From Patagioenas fasciata (lineage: Eukaryota > Chordata > Aves > Columbiformes > Columbidae), in NCBI RefSeq assembly GCF_037038585.1, contig NC_092526.1, positions 38,949,501-39,013,500 on the forward strand: a stretch of DNA of 64,000 nt, read 5' to 3'. Both the position numbers and the translations under genes were made by a program. Numbering within the stretch: position 1 is the stretch's first letter; the number at the start of each line of letters is the position of its first letter. The notes under the pieces are model-generated. The model was not told the origin of the DNA. It saw only the letters and a program-made list of their open reading frames with translations, and did no database searches. Positions 23,870-36,100 of the stretch are shown piece by piece.

Positions 23870-25370
23870 GTTTTGACAGCCTGCAGCTAGAAGTTGTGCA
23901 CAATCACCAGCCAAAGAACCCCAAACAGAACAGCTCCAAAAAGGAGCTCAAGAAAGCGAGCACATTCATTTCAAACAGGGAAGCAAATAAAAGAGGTGGG
24001 GAAAGTACTTGGTAGCTTATTATCAGTCAGGATTTCAGTTTCCTAAACTTTCTTTTGTAGCTCCTTCCACAGCGGTAGAAAACAGATCCCTTTTCTGGTT
24101 TGTTTTCTCCTCTTTTGCCAAAGGACACATTTAAGCAGCAAAGAATATTACAGGCACAAGATAGCTTCAAAAGACTGCTTCTGTCCTGAGAAAAGTTCTA
24201 CTGCAGGTACTTCATGTTTGGTTCATGTTCATTAACCAAATACTCATCTAAAAGCTAACAGCATATTTTCTTGTCTGCATTCACATCTGTTTCAGTGGTT
24301 CGCCTTCCTGTCCTCCATACATTTCGAGATACCCGTTCAGAAGCCGCACTTACCTTGTGTGTGTCGATTCATCAGCCTTCTCCATAGTTGATAGTTCCTG
24401 TACAGCTGTGTAATCAGCTTTTTAGAGTTGTATTAAACTGCTAAAATTTTAATCTCGTCTTTAGTAATGATGAAGATTCCCCAAATGGTCATCAGCTTCA
24501 TAAAATACTCCATCTTTTCCCAGGAGAAAAGGCAAGATAATCTTCCCCACTCATGCCTCCCTGGAGAGCAGGACAAGGAGCCAGCACCTCCAGCTCAGCC
24601 CTAGGAATCCCACGTGAGCTGGGCAGGAAATGAGCTCATGTGGCGGGGTGAGTCCCAGCCCAGGAGAGCATCCCCTGAGAGGAATCCAGAACTTACCTCG
24701 AGCTGATGTGCTCAGGTAGGGCTGTGTCACTGAGAAAGCCTTGCAAAGAAAAGGTGCTCACAGGGCACCCATATTTAGGGGACGTAGGAATGCTTGTTTA
24801 AATCATAAAGTCTGATTTGAATTAACTCATACCTTGGCTTTTTGACTCAGGTGCTTTTCATTGTGAGGCTGATATTGACAAAACTGCTATTTATAGCAAA
24901 ACAATTCTTCTTTCTTTATCATAACTGTAAACTATATGCTGTTGATATGCTACATCTTTGCTTTCATAACTTTTGCCAGCTTCAGATGAAGGCCTGGCCG
25001 GTGTTATCAAAACCCATCTCAAACTGGTTTGCAGAGGGTTTGCGTGAAGGCCGAGTCACGTCTCTGTGGCTGGATGCTGACGTGACTGGGATGGGGAGGA
25101 ACTGGCAGGACTGGCTACTTCTAATGGTAGATGATATCTGGGTCACGAGAGAACATATGCCTTGAACTCATTTTAGGAGTATATAAGGAATTCACCAGGT
25201 GTGTGCTGTTATACCACATGTCGTCTTACCTTCAAAAGAATGACTGGAATTTGTTTAATCTGTCTGACCATGGACCAGCATGCTGGGCAAAGAGTAGTTG
25301 GAAGCAGATGACTTACATCATAATGTGTTGAAGATTATTATAACATGGGCAGTTTTAATGCTTGTTTGAC
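23870..25370. other. no recognised feature
   Basis: Nothing that I can support. A GC-richer patch at about 24540-24740 and an open stretch at about 24960-25110 were examined for exons and for repeat proteins without a match. Confidence 0.35.
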
Positions 25371-25374
25371 TGAT

Positions 25375-26035
25375 ACTATTGTGGGTGTCTATTACAGCCC
25401 ACTAGATCAGGGTGAGGAAGTTGATGAGGCCTTCTACAGACAGCTGAGAGCAGCCTCACAGCCCTGGTTGTGGTGGGGGATTTTAACTTCCCTGATGTTT
25501 GTTGGAGGGACTACTCGGCCGGCCAGACACAGTCCAGGAGGTTCCTCCAGTGCCTTGACGAGAACTTTCTGATGCAAAGGGTGGAGGATCCGACTAGAAG
25601 AGGTGCACTGCTGGACCTCATCCTCACTAACAAGGAGGGTCTGGTCGAAGCAGTAAAGGTTGAGGGCTGCCTTGGTTGCAGTGACCGTGAGATGGTGGAG
25701 TTCAGGATCTCGTGTGGCAGGAACAGAATAGCAAGCAGAATTGCAACCCTGGACTTCAGCAGGGCAAACTTTGGCCTTTTCAGGCAATTGCTGGGGGAAA
25801 TCCCATGGGCAAGGCTGCTTGAGGGTAAAGGGGCCCAAGATGGTTAGTGTTCAGGGACTGCTTCTACTGGGCACAAGATCAGAGCATCCCGACACGTAGG
25901 AAGTCAAGGAAGGGAGCCAGGAGACCTGCGTGGTTAAACAGGGAACTGCTGGGTAAGCTCGAGTGGAAGAGGAGAGTTTACAGATCATGGAAGGGGGGCT
26001 GTGATACCTTAAGTACCAACAGTGTTTGGAGGCAA
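25375..26035 (+). mobile_element. CR1 LINE fragment: endonuclease region
   Basis: The translated plus strand gives pieces of the CR1 ORF2 apurinic-type endonuclease and the linker after it: GVYYSPLDQGEEVDEAFYRQ, then VGDFNFPDVCWRD (the family's GDFN motif), DLILTNKEGLVEAVKVEGCL, CSDREMVEF and RPAWLNRELLGKLEWKRRVY. The SDRE stretch holds the family's terminal S-D-H-like motif. The reading is split over three frames, so there are at least two frame breaks. Both the start of the endonuclease and the whole reverse transcriptase are absent. This is an internal fragment unlike the usual 3'-end copies. Confidence 0.85.
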
Positions 26036-26139
26036 TAGCACAGTTTGGGTTTGATTCAGCAAACTACCTTACAGAAAAATATTTTTCAGCCTAATTTTGC
26101 TGCAGCATATAACTTGCATCCATTTCTGTATATCCATAT

Positions 26140-26502
26140 TGTGGGAGATTTGTGGGATTTTCTGGAGGCTGAGTTGTGGAAGGGTTGCTGTTAGATGGAA
26201 ATTTGTTACTGAACCAGCCAGGAATTTCAAGGCTGGGAACAGGACCTGCCGTGGGAGAGAAGCAACTCCGAAATAACAAGGCCCCAACGTGGTGTAAATC
26301 AACGGACCTATTAGCAGTGAGCCTGGGGCGCATGGACAGCCCGTGAACATGGACAATATCCGATCAGCCAATGCATGTTTGGAATGTGGACGCGTGATCA
26401 AGAAATAACTGTATATATAAGGAGGCTTGTCTCTGTAATAAATGGCTTCGCTTAAATTCATATTGAATTGTGTGGAGTCCATGAGTTTTTGCCCTCGCAC
26501 CA
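26140..26502 (+). mobile_element. solo LTR of an endogenous retrovirus
   Basis: A 363-bp segment starting TGTGGGAG and ending CGCACCA, flanked by CATAT on the left and CATAA on the right, fitting an old 5-bp target duplication as in ERVL-type elements. It has LTR parts in the right order: a CCAAT-like motif, a TATATAAG TATA box at 26412-26419 and an AATAAA signal at 26437-26442. No internal retroviral sequence adjoins it, so it is a solo LTR left by recombination. It lies between the CR1 fragment and the 3' end of GTF3C3, antisense to that gene. The subfamily is not identified. Confidence 0.65.
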
Positions 26503-26517
26503 CATAACTATATAGTC

Positions 26518-26523
26518 TTTATT
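26518..26523 (-). terminator. GTF3C3: candidate GTF3C3 poly(A) signal
   Basis: On the minus strand AATAAA lies about 665 nt past the GTF3C3 stop, with a GU-rich TTATGTGGTGCG stretch 13-25 nt downstream, which falls at the edge of the solo LTR. A second AATAAA at 26748-26753 (about 435 nt past the stop) is the rival; its downstream region is less GU-rich. The sequence alone does not decide between them. Confidence 0.3.
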
Positions 26524-27185
26524 TATGATAAAGCATTGCATCCTGCTTTCCTGCTGGGTTGGAAGCAACATGCTTCCACCATCATCTGCTACTGCTCAAC
26601 TGTCAGAAATAAGTAAAACATCAGACCATTTGCAATATATGTTAAATAATAAGCTGTATGATAGTATTATACTAAATTTTGCTATACACGATTCAGTAGG
26701 ACATAGGTTGCTGAGAATGATTAAACATTATCATTAACATCAGAATTTTTATTAACAAGTTCAGAACAAAGGTCGGACTGATTTCAGTAAAACAGAAATC
26801 AATCTCCTTCAAATAGACCAACTGCTAGGAATATGAATTGTAGAGAATTCTGAATACAGAGATCTGGAAATACTGTTTTCTCCATCCTCTAGGGATTAGT
26901 ATAAACCCATTTCATCTATATTATAGTCATTTAATGCTACACATTAAAAGACCCTCATCACCAGTGAATATGTCTTCTTGAACAACCTCACTGGTAACTA
27001 GTTGTAATACTGCACATCATTAGATTTTCCCTAAAAAATAAAGTAGAAAAGGTGCATAGAGCTCTATACAGCACAAGCCATGTCTCTACCACCTATAGAA
27101 AAAGCTGTACACGAACCCACTTTCCCCAGCATCACATAATGCAAAGGTTAATACAAAGTCACAATTTCACCTGCCACAAAGCTCA

Positions 27186-30100
27186 TCAAACAACTGCGTA
27201 AGTATACAACATTTTCTGAGCCAGCCTCCTGTTTCCACTGCTCTGATAAATCAGGGACAAGTTAAAGGCAGCATCTCTTCTCAGGTCTGTCTGATCGGTT
27301 TCTATTCCCTGTAAAAAAATACTTTCAAAAGTTATCTTTATGCAAAATAGTATAAAATTGAAACATGAGTAGGAATTGCAGCAAATCAAAACACATATTC
27401 ATGGTTTATATTGGTTTTCAGTTGTATAGAAACAAAAGCAATATTCCTTGTGCCCTCCCTCTTTAATGAGTTCCCACTTGTTAATCACCACAGAATTATA
27501 TAATTAAATGCTTCAAACATGAGCTGTAAATTAGGTAGCCAACTCATGAAACAGGAAAGGACTATCTCAGCTCCTGTTTGTGTGCCCAGTGGTTGTTTCT
27601 GTCATTAGAATGCAAGTGCAGCTTCGAACTCCCAGCACTGGCCAACACCCACATTTCTGACTTTACCAACACTTCCCCTTTTCTAAGTATTCCAAATACA
27701 CTTGTAATTTTTCTACCTACCCGTGCCAAAGCTGGGCAAAAACTTTCAGACCAGATTGTAAACGTGTGACACGTCAATTAGGATCAATCTGGATCAATTA
27801 GAGCAAACCCGTGGCTCAGATGCCCTTAGGCATTCTTAATCCTGGTTCATACTGCTCCAGCACGGGTGAGCACATAGAACTGGCAGTTATCATTTACTGC
27901 ATGTCATAGATACAAAGTTCAGGTAACTTATTCACGTCAAGTTGGTTTGCAACTCTTTTTGCTACTACTTCAGCCTATAAGTAAAACTTTCCAAATTCAT
28001 AAATCTTTGGAAATTAGCACATGCATAAATGCAGTACCAGGTGCAATCAGATTTGGGCTTCCAACAGGGATTTAAATACAAATTAAAGGCAACTGGACTA
28101 TGCAGATTTTATGTGCCTGTTTTAACTACGGCTGAGAAATTACGAGCATTGACATGACTTTGTACGTAGGTTGGAAAGATCCTGTACCTCTAGGGCGAGA
28201 GGAGGAAGTTCAAGTACTTTTTGGTAGTAGTGGATGGCCAGGTGCAGCAATCCCAGCTGGTGGAGCCCACGGCCGAGGTTGTAGAACGACTCCTGACAGG
28301 GCCCACGCAGGTCCAGGTACCGGTGCAGGAAGGAAAATCCCTGTACACACATTATGCACATACATGAACATTCCCTTGAAGAAGATGGGAGTAAAATATG
28401 TGGGAGAACAAGTGTTTAAATCTATATATTTGAACTTTCAGTTCACGCTTCTCCACAAAACCAAGAAATGGCTTCGTTCTACAACTTGTCAGAATGTTAC
28501 AAAATTCTGAATTCCATGAAGTATATATCAATGTTTTATTTGTGGAATGCAAGCATATTATTTTCATGGTCTTGTGCCCTGTATAAATATTTACTCCAAT
28601 ACCAGTTATCAGGGAAATGAACCAGTATATCATCTTATAAACTGGGCAAAAATAAACTTCACTGAATAAGCACATGAAAAATTCATCTATCCTAAGCAAT
28701 CGGCAGCACAAGTTCACGTCCCTTCTTGCAGACAGCAGATGTTTTACTGCCAAGTTTCCAGCAGAACCAGAAAGGAAACTCATACCCAGCAATTCCAGTG
28801 CTGTGCCTTAACAAATTTAAAATCAAAGCATTCTGTTAGTGCTATACCTTCTTATTTTGCTTTTAGTTTCAAATTAAAATATCTGCTGATGTATTTAAAG
28901 GAGATGGCTAGCAGAATCACAGGCGTACATCATTTCGTTGCCAGCCTCTCCCGTGCATTTCGTTACCACTTTGAGTGTGATGACTCTCTTGTAAATAGAG
29001 GACTTTCTTTCTAGGGACCATGTTGGTAATCAGAGAAGATAACAGCGCCCTCAACGTGAGTAATTGGTTCAGACACAAGCAGCTATTGATCATCATTTAG
29101 GTCACCAGTGTATGTCACCATGTTGAATTATCAATCAACTACAATAGCAGCAAGCGAGGATGTAAAAATACCAAGTATAGTAAGCAAGCAAGGAGAAAAG
29201 AGAAAGCAGGGAACCGTGTTAACATAAATAGGACATGGTTCAAGTACGTTTAAAAAGAAGAACATAGCAGCCCATATAAGAAACGCAGGTTGATTACAGA
29301 AAGGAAAGGATAAAAATATTAAAGTTAGGCCAAAGTTTACAAGTTCAAAATGTCTCAAGTTGGATACTTGCATAATTGGTCTTGTTTAGACTAGCTGAGG
29401 ACCTATAGCTTTTGTCAAAATCAGTGCAAGCTGCAGTTTTACAGCAATTTTCAAAGTCAGGAGAGCTCAGGATCCTCACTGTATTCTGCTGACTGAGCTC
29501 AGTGGCCACAAGAATTAAAAGGCATTTCAAGGTAATGAGAATACTTGGTGTAGAGGCAATTATTTTCAAGACACTGTTTGGGAATAATCAGCTTGCGGTT
29601 TGTAACAGGATCTGGTAGATCAAAGAAAAATGTGAATAAAGCAGGTGAAAAATGGAGGGTAGTCTAAACTGGAGTTCTTTACAAAGAGAGCTAGAAGAGG
29701 CATCTAAAAGGGGGAAGAGAAAATAAAGATGGATGGAGAAACCCCCACTTTCCAAGTCAAAGTTTGCTTCAACAAGGCAGTTTATGAGACATGTCCAAGA
29801 AGGGCACATGGCACAGATTCTACTCTACAGCACTTGTTCAGGACAAGAGGAAAAATCTGCAGGAAAATCCAGACTAGAGCCATCAAGACTGAAATCAGTG
29901 GTGTCTTCACAAGCAGCTGGCAGCTGCTAACATCTGTGTGAGTCAGCATTGTACACAGACAGCAGAGCAAGCTACAATTAACCAAAAGGAGATTCAGGTG
30001 GGTCTAACTAGAACTCAAAAGCATATCCATCTGTGTTCATGTTATACCACTTCTCTCTTTAAAAATGCCATATTAATTGCTAAGTTATTTAAACAGAGTA

Positions 30101-33100
30101 CATTATAGCAAGATACAAAGCCAGGAGACATTATAGGTAAAACAATCCCACTAACTCACCTGTACTACAAGAGCGTGCCTTTTCAACAGGTATTTCTGAG
30201 AAGCCATGTGGATGAAAGTCAAGCCGATACACAGACTGTACAGAGGTTCATCTGGGTTTGCACGAAAAGCTTGCACATACTGTCCTAAAAGCAAATCACT
30301 GAATCAGGATGTTTGTTGTGACAAGCGTTCCCTAAGAATTTAAGGGCAAAAAATCTTCAAATTAGAAGCGTGAACTAAGAAAAGAAACAGTTTAACATAC
30401 CTACATCAAAATACACAGGAAAAAACCTGAAAGAAGAATTTCTGTTTTCAGCACTCCCTGGATTCTGATGGAAAAATGCAAATGGTGTTGTAAAAGGTAA
30501 GCAGAAAACAATCAGGCAGAAGGCAAACAAGGTCCTTGCTGGGATTTAGATCTGGAGGCCACACATCTGAAGTGTGACATTTGGAGGGCCTGACTGAAAG
30601 CAGTAGGTTTGCTTCCAAATTCCTGCTTAAAATGTCCAACCAGCTTTATTTGCTGTTTAACTCGGTCTGTTTCTGTCCTCCTTATTTTTTATTATCATTA
30701 GCATTTAATTATCTTTGCAAGGTGGTTTTACTTGCAGAATGTGCTAAACTGGAAACTCACCAGCTTAATTTTTATTACAAAAACTCTTAGCAATTCTTTT
30801 CGATTTGCACCAGACTAACACTGTGAAGCCACTGACAACTTTTCTGATGCATGAAAAATATCACTTTAATAAATCTTTCTCTGAAAAAAACATTCACTTG
30901 TTATATTTGTTAATATTAGAGCATGAATGACATTACCAAGAGCATGCTTGAAACTGCCAGACACAAATGCGTTATGCCCGTTCAGGACACACAGTGCGTG
31001 ATTGTCAGGATTCTTCAGCATTAAGCGGAGACAAAAGCGATGGTGACGAACATCCTGAGATTGCATCGTCACTTGATTGAATATGTTCCATAGCTGAGGT
31101 TTGTTGACGTTTTCCATTACCATGATCCTAGAGAATGAAAAGTATACAAGAAATGAGTAAACGCTGTAGTAAATACTGTCTCTGCAATACAACCTCAACA
31201 GTCTCCATCCCCTACCTGATGTAGTTGTACGCTTTTCTGAAGTTCTTGTCCAGGATTGCAGCCGAGAGCCCGAAGTATTCCAGCTCCTTGCGCTTCTGTC
31301 TGTCATCATAAAATGAGTAATATTCCAATGAGGAATCCACTAGTAGCTCTGCCTCGTTGTAACGAGAGAGGTCGCATAAGGAGTAAATAGCCTTCAGGAG
31401 GAGGTTCCACCAGTCGTCTTTTGTCAGAACACTCGTGAGAACAGCAAAGATTGCTAAAAATATGGAAGTCAGTAAGTTGAGAAGATTAAAACAACAGAGC
31501 TAAACCTTGAAAAAAGAAGGGGCATACAACAAACTGATCTTTACAAAAATATCTCAGCATTAACAAGTAAAATAAAGATAAAATATTTGCTTTTTTCAGT
31601 TTTAAAAATAGCAGCAAAAATCCCAGTCAAAACTTGGCAACAAATGGCAAGAAATACATGCAGTTCAAGTTGTAAACATACTACACGAATGCATCGAAGC
31701 TACGTTTCCTAATCTACCAAAGAGTGCTTAAGAATGTATAGTCTGGCTTAGTTAAAAAATCCATAGCACTTTTAAAACATGATTTTCTAGGTTTACATGT
31801 ATTATATTTGCACTGAGGAGAAAGCTGGACCATATGACCTCTAGAGGTCCTTCCCAATCTAAATTGTTCTGTAATGTTACTATTTTTCTTTGAATGGGGA
31901 TTATTCTTTTAAGTTATGTTATCTTCACTTTTGCTGCCACCTTTGTCCTAGAAATAAAGCAATGTTAACAAGAACTGCATGGATTTAGCATGCAAAATAG
32001 TAATGTTTAGTTCCTTTTTCAGAACTAATGAGTTCATCTTGTTGCGCTTTTTTAAATAACTGTTTACCTTTTGCATCGCAATTTGCTGTCTCTTGGTCGT
32101 CATTGTCAGAAATTTTATCCCTCGACACCTTAATGAGATAGAGGTGTCTCTCTCCAGATTTGGAACTAGATATCAAACACACCTGGGCTCTGCTCATCGC
32201 TACCTAGAAACAAATTGAAGGGCAGCATTTCAGGTTACATTTACACATCCTATGATGAAGGCAGCTTCATGGCCAATCCATCTTGCTGACATTGTGTGCC
32301 AGAACAGTGTGCAACTTCACAATGCCACGAGAGAGCAAGAAAACAAGAGAGAACATCCCCACACGTTATCTCTGCGTTGTTTCAGGCTCCACTGCAAACT
32401 GGGCTTCGCAAAAGAAAAACACAAACTCTCTAAATGATTCAAAAGACTTTTAATGGGATTGGAACATCCCTGTGTATACTGAAATCCAAAGCATTTGCAC
32501 AGAGGCATAACAAGAACAATGCCTTTCTGTATGAGTTTCAGAAATATGTGGATAGTCAGCTATTCAGCCAGTGTAACACAACAGGAATGGCTCAGACCAG
32601 ATGGATAAAATCAAGGTCTAAATATTTCTCTCCCTCACTCACTGTTTAAAAACAAACAAAAACAACACAAACCCACCACCATTGTATTTACTGGCTAAAC
32701 AAATTCTTCTTTGGTCATCACATTAAAAAATAAAAAAAAAGAGAAAGAGGAATTCAAAATAAAATTGTTGAAGTAGAAGCCAGTATCAAGATTTCAAGAA
32801 AGCACTATGCTGACTGCTAAAAAGTAAGCAGCAGCTTTAGTTTTCAGCATGTTGTACGTACACGGAGCTGAAGTCACTGTTTCACACACACAAGTGGTTC
32901 TCTGCTCTCAACACCAGCGCTACAGACTCCCTGCAAGATTATTATCTAACAATGTGCTGAGACAATTTGCACAAAAAAACCCACTAGCTTGCCTCCTGAA
33001 TTTGTAACTTAATCCAACTCGCTGCCCAATTTCTTTTAATTTCTTCACAGCTGTAAAACTGGCTTACCTTCAACAGCATTGCCAGCATTGTCAGTAAAGT

Positions 33101-36100
33101 GTCTATGTAACCATACATTTTGCCTTGGGAATACAGCAGTGTCGAACGATGGAGGAGCAGCTTTAATTCCTAGAGAATACCGAACATCATTATTCAACCT
33201 CTTGCACAGAGAGAGTTTACAACACAAACAGTTTTGACTCAATACAGTACTAACAGGCTTGTAGAAGCTTCTAGGAAGCTGTAAGAATCTTAGCAGCAGC
33301 AGGTAAGATCTCCCTAAGCTGCCCTGCAGTGGTTCCTGTTTCAAATTCTCATATTTCAGAGAAATTCAGCGTAACTCTTAGCTATAGCAAGGGTGCTGCT
33401 GGAGAGGGAATACAGAACTTTTGCTATGCCATCAGCTGCAATCAACAGAAGCCAAACCATGTAGCTCACGTGTCGCAGCTGCTGATCAAGGTGATGCAAA
33501 GTGATCAGTGTCCAGAAGTAATCAGGTGGGACCAGGGAAATATTGATAAAACAGTCAGGGTGCAAGAGCCACGAGAACTCATGCCTGAGACTCTGTAGAT
33601 GAGCAAGTCTCAACCCCTGGTCCTATAGAGCTGACAACTACCATCATTCAGCAGAATAATATATCCCAAACTGGAAGCACAGAACACTTCACCCACCTGC
33701 TGGGCAGCATTAGCGTCCTGAGCCAGCGTATCCGGATCATACATCGGTTCCAGAGCCTCCAGGGCCTTTTCGGGTCGGCCCAGCTGCTGCTGAAGTGTTG
33801 AAAGTGAGATTCTCGCATCCAGATGCAACGGAGCGAGATCAACGACTTTGGCATAGCTCTCTGCGGCACGCTCCATGTGTCCCAAGGCCTTCAAGCACTC
33901 TAAAAATATCACAAACAATGCACTTACATGGCAGAAAAAGATTTCAAAGCTTGCAAAATAGTAAATATACGTTTCAGATACTTTTTCAGTTAAGACCACC
34001 CAAAACGTGTATTGCTAAAGTGAAAGTATTCAGAACTATGCACTGATGCCTCCACAGTTTCATTTAAAACATCATCAGTTGATGTAGGATGGAATGCAGA
34101 ATAAACGCTCTTTCACTTAAATTAATGTAAAGTGTTTTTAACTGAAGTAAATTTCAACCTATTGGAAGAACAAGAAAATTCTCCATGACAGGGTTGTCAT
34201 AATAAACTCCAATTATAGTTTTGCAAATACCAGTTATGATTCAACAGGTGAATGTAAAATTCCATCGATCTTCACTAAAGGTCCCTGGAAATGCTCGGCA
34301 TTGTGTTGTCACCTCTCAGTACCATGTGTTCAGCGCTCCCACTTCTCACCCGCATGCCGAAGCCAGACCACAGCCAGGTTGTATCGCTCGGAACAGACCA
34401 GGGAACTCAGGAGAGGCAGCGCTGAGTTGTACTCTCCAACATCCAGAAATGCCTCTGCAACATCCAAGTATAAGTCACCCATTTCTTCTGGATTTTGTTC
34501 CACCAGGGTGGTCAAAAGAGGCTTTAAAAAAACCACACATACCATTAAATAACTGCAAACATTTCTCTAAGATATGGTTATTGGAAGCTTACATTTTGAT
34601 GCCATGATTTTTACTCTACTTCCGAGCTACACTTCCTTTATTTAAATATTAGTTTAAAAGTGAAGAACAAATATCTGAATTTCAGAGTTCCTGAAAAAGC
34701 CATGTTTCTCTATTCTAGACATTTCACATCCAGTGGGTGCAAGTGCCCATCGGTGAGCAGTGCTCTTTACCAAAGAACAGTCTTCAGATTCGCAGGGCTT
34801 TAAAACAAAGCAAAGATGAGTTCCTTAGTGTGCAACAACTTTGCACTGTGGTCCTGGGCCTGTCACAGCACATTTACTGTGATTTGCTGTGCTTTACTAA
34901 CACTTCCACTCGAGGCATAATTTATAAGAACAAAAATAGCATTTCTGCTATTCCAGGTTTGCTGGGCGTCTTTCCTGGAGTGGGAGGGAAGCAAAAAGAA
35001 TCTCCGCAGCTCTCTCAATGACCTCAGCCATACAAAGACAGGAAAAACTACTTGTTTTGGCAATTTATTAGAACATCCCCCAACTTGTGAGTTGGTTTCT
35101 ACTTACGCTGAGTGGCTCTAGGATGTTCAAGTGAACCAAACACACCATCAGCTTGACCGTGATGTCTATGGGAACACCCTCGGGTATGCAGCAGGTGACT
35201 TTCTCCACAGCTGTGAGAAGATAAAGAAGTTCTTCGTAAAGCCACAGGCTTGAACAAGCACTTCACAAGCTCCACATCCCTCCCAGGCCATGTTCAGCTC
35301 CAGTGAAGAAAACGTATTCTCACTGACTCAAGCAAATGGTGGTGTGGGCCTGGCCTCTCCCCCTCTGCTGTATCTTTCCCAATAACTGGAACAATTGCTT
35401 CCTACTGGCTCTGATCCTCCTAATTTCATCTGGAGTATCCAGTGCTGTCAGTGTGCACTGATTTCAATAGCAGGATGCCCTAGGATGTGCACAGAGCCTT
35501 TGCCCTCTTAAGATGTGCTTGCTTCATACAGCTTTCCTTTAGCAGTTTATGCACCTGTACACTCTTCTCCTTGCTTTCTGAAGGAAAACCCCTGTGTTAA
35601 GGTATTTGTTCCTATTAAGCTAAGTCCTGTATACCAGGGATCTGGCTGTATTTATCGCTAAATACCTTTAACTACAGAACTTTACACAACACACAGCCAG
35701 AATGTAATCTGACGAGAATTCAAACAGGAGACAAAGTAGTTACCCATGACAATGCCAGAAAATTACATGTCACACAGTAAAACTCTGTGATCATGTTTCC
35801 TTCACATGCAGTCATGACACCTCTTTAACTACTTTAAATTTTCCTTCACCTTAACTCTTCCAGCAGACATTCCAAGGGTGATTGCTATAACCTGAGAAAA
35901 ATGTGATCTCCAACATAAGGCTTCACTGTTACCTTCTACATCCACATCCAGTTACTGCAAATCACAACATGCAGATTAATTCATCGTTCTCTGAACATAC
36001 CCAGCATGAGAGTAACTATTCACCTACTGATAAATTCTTACAAAACCAAACATTTTCTTTTCCAAGTGGGGAAACCTTGCAAGAATGTTTTTGGCTTTGG

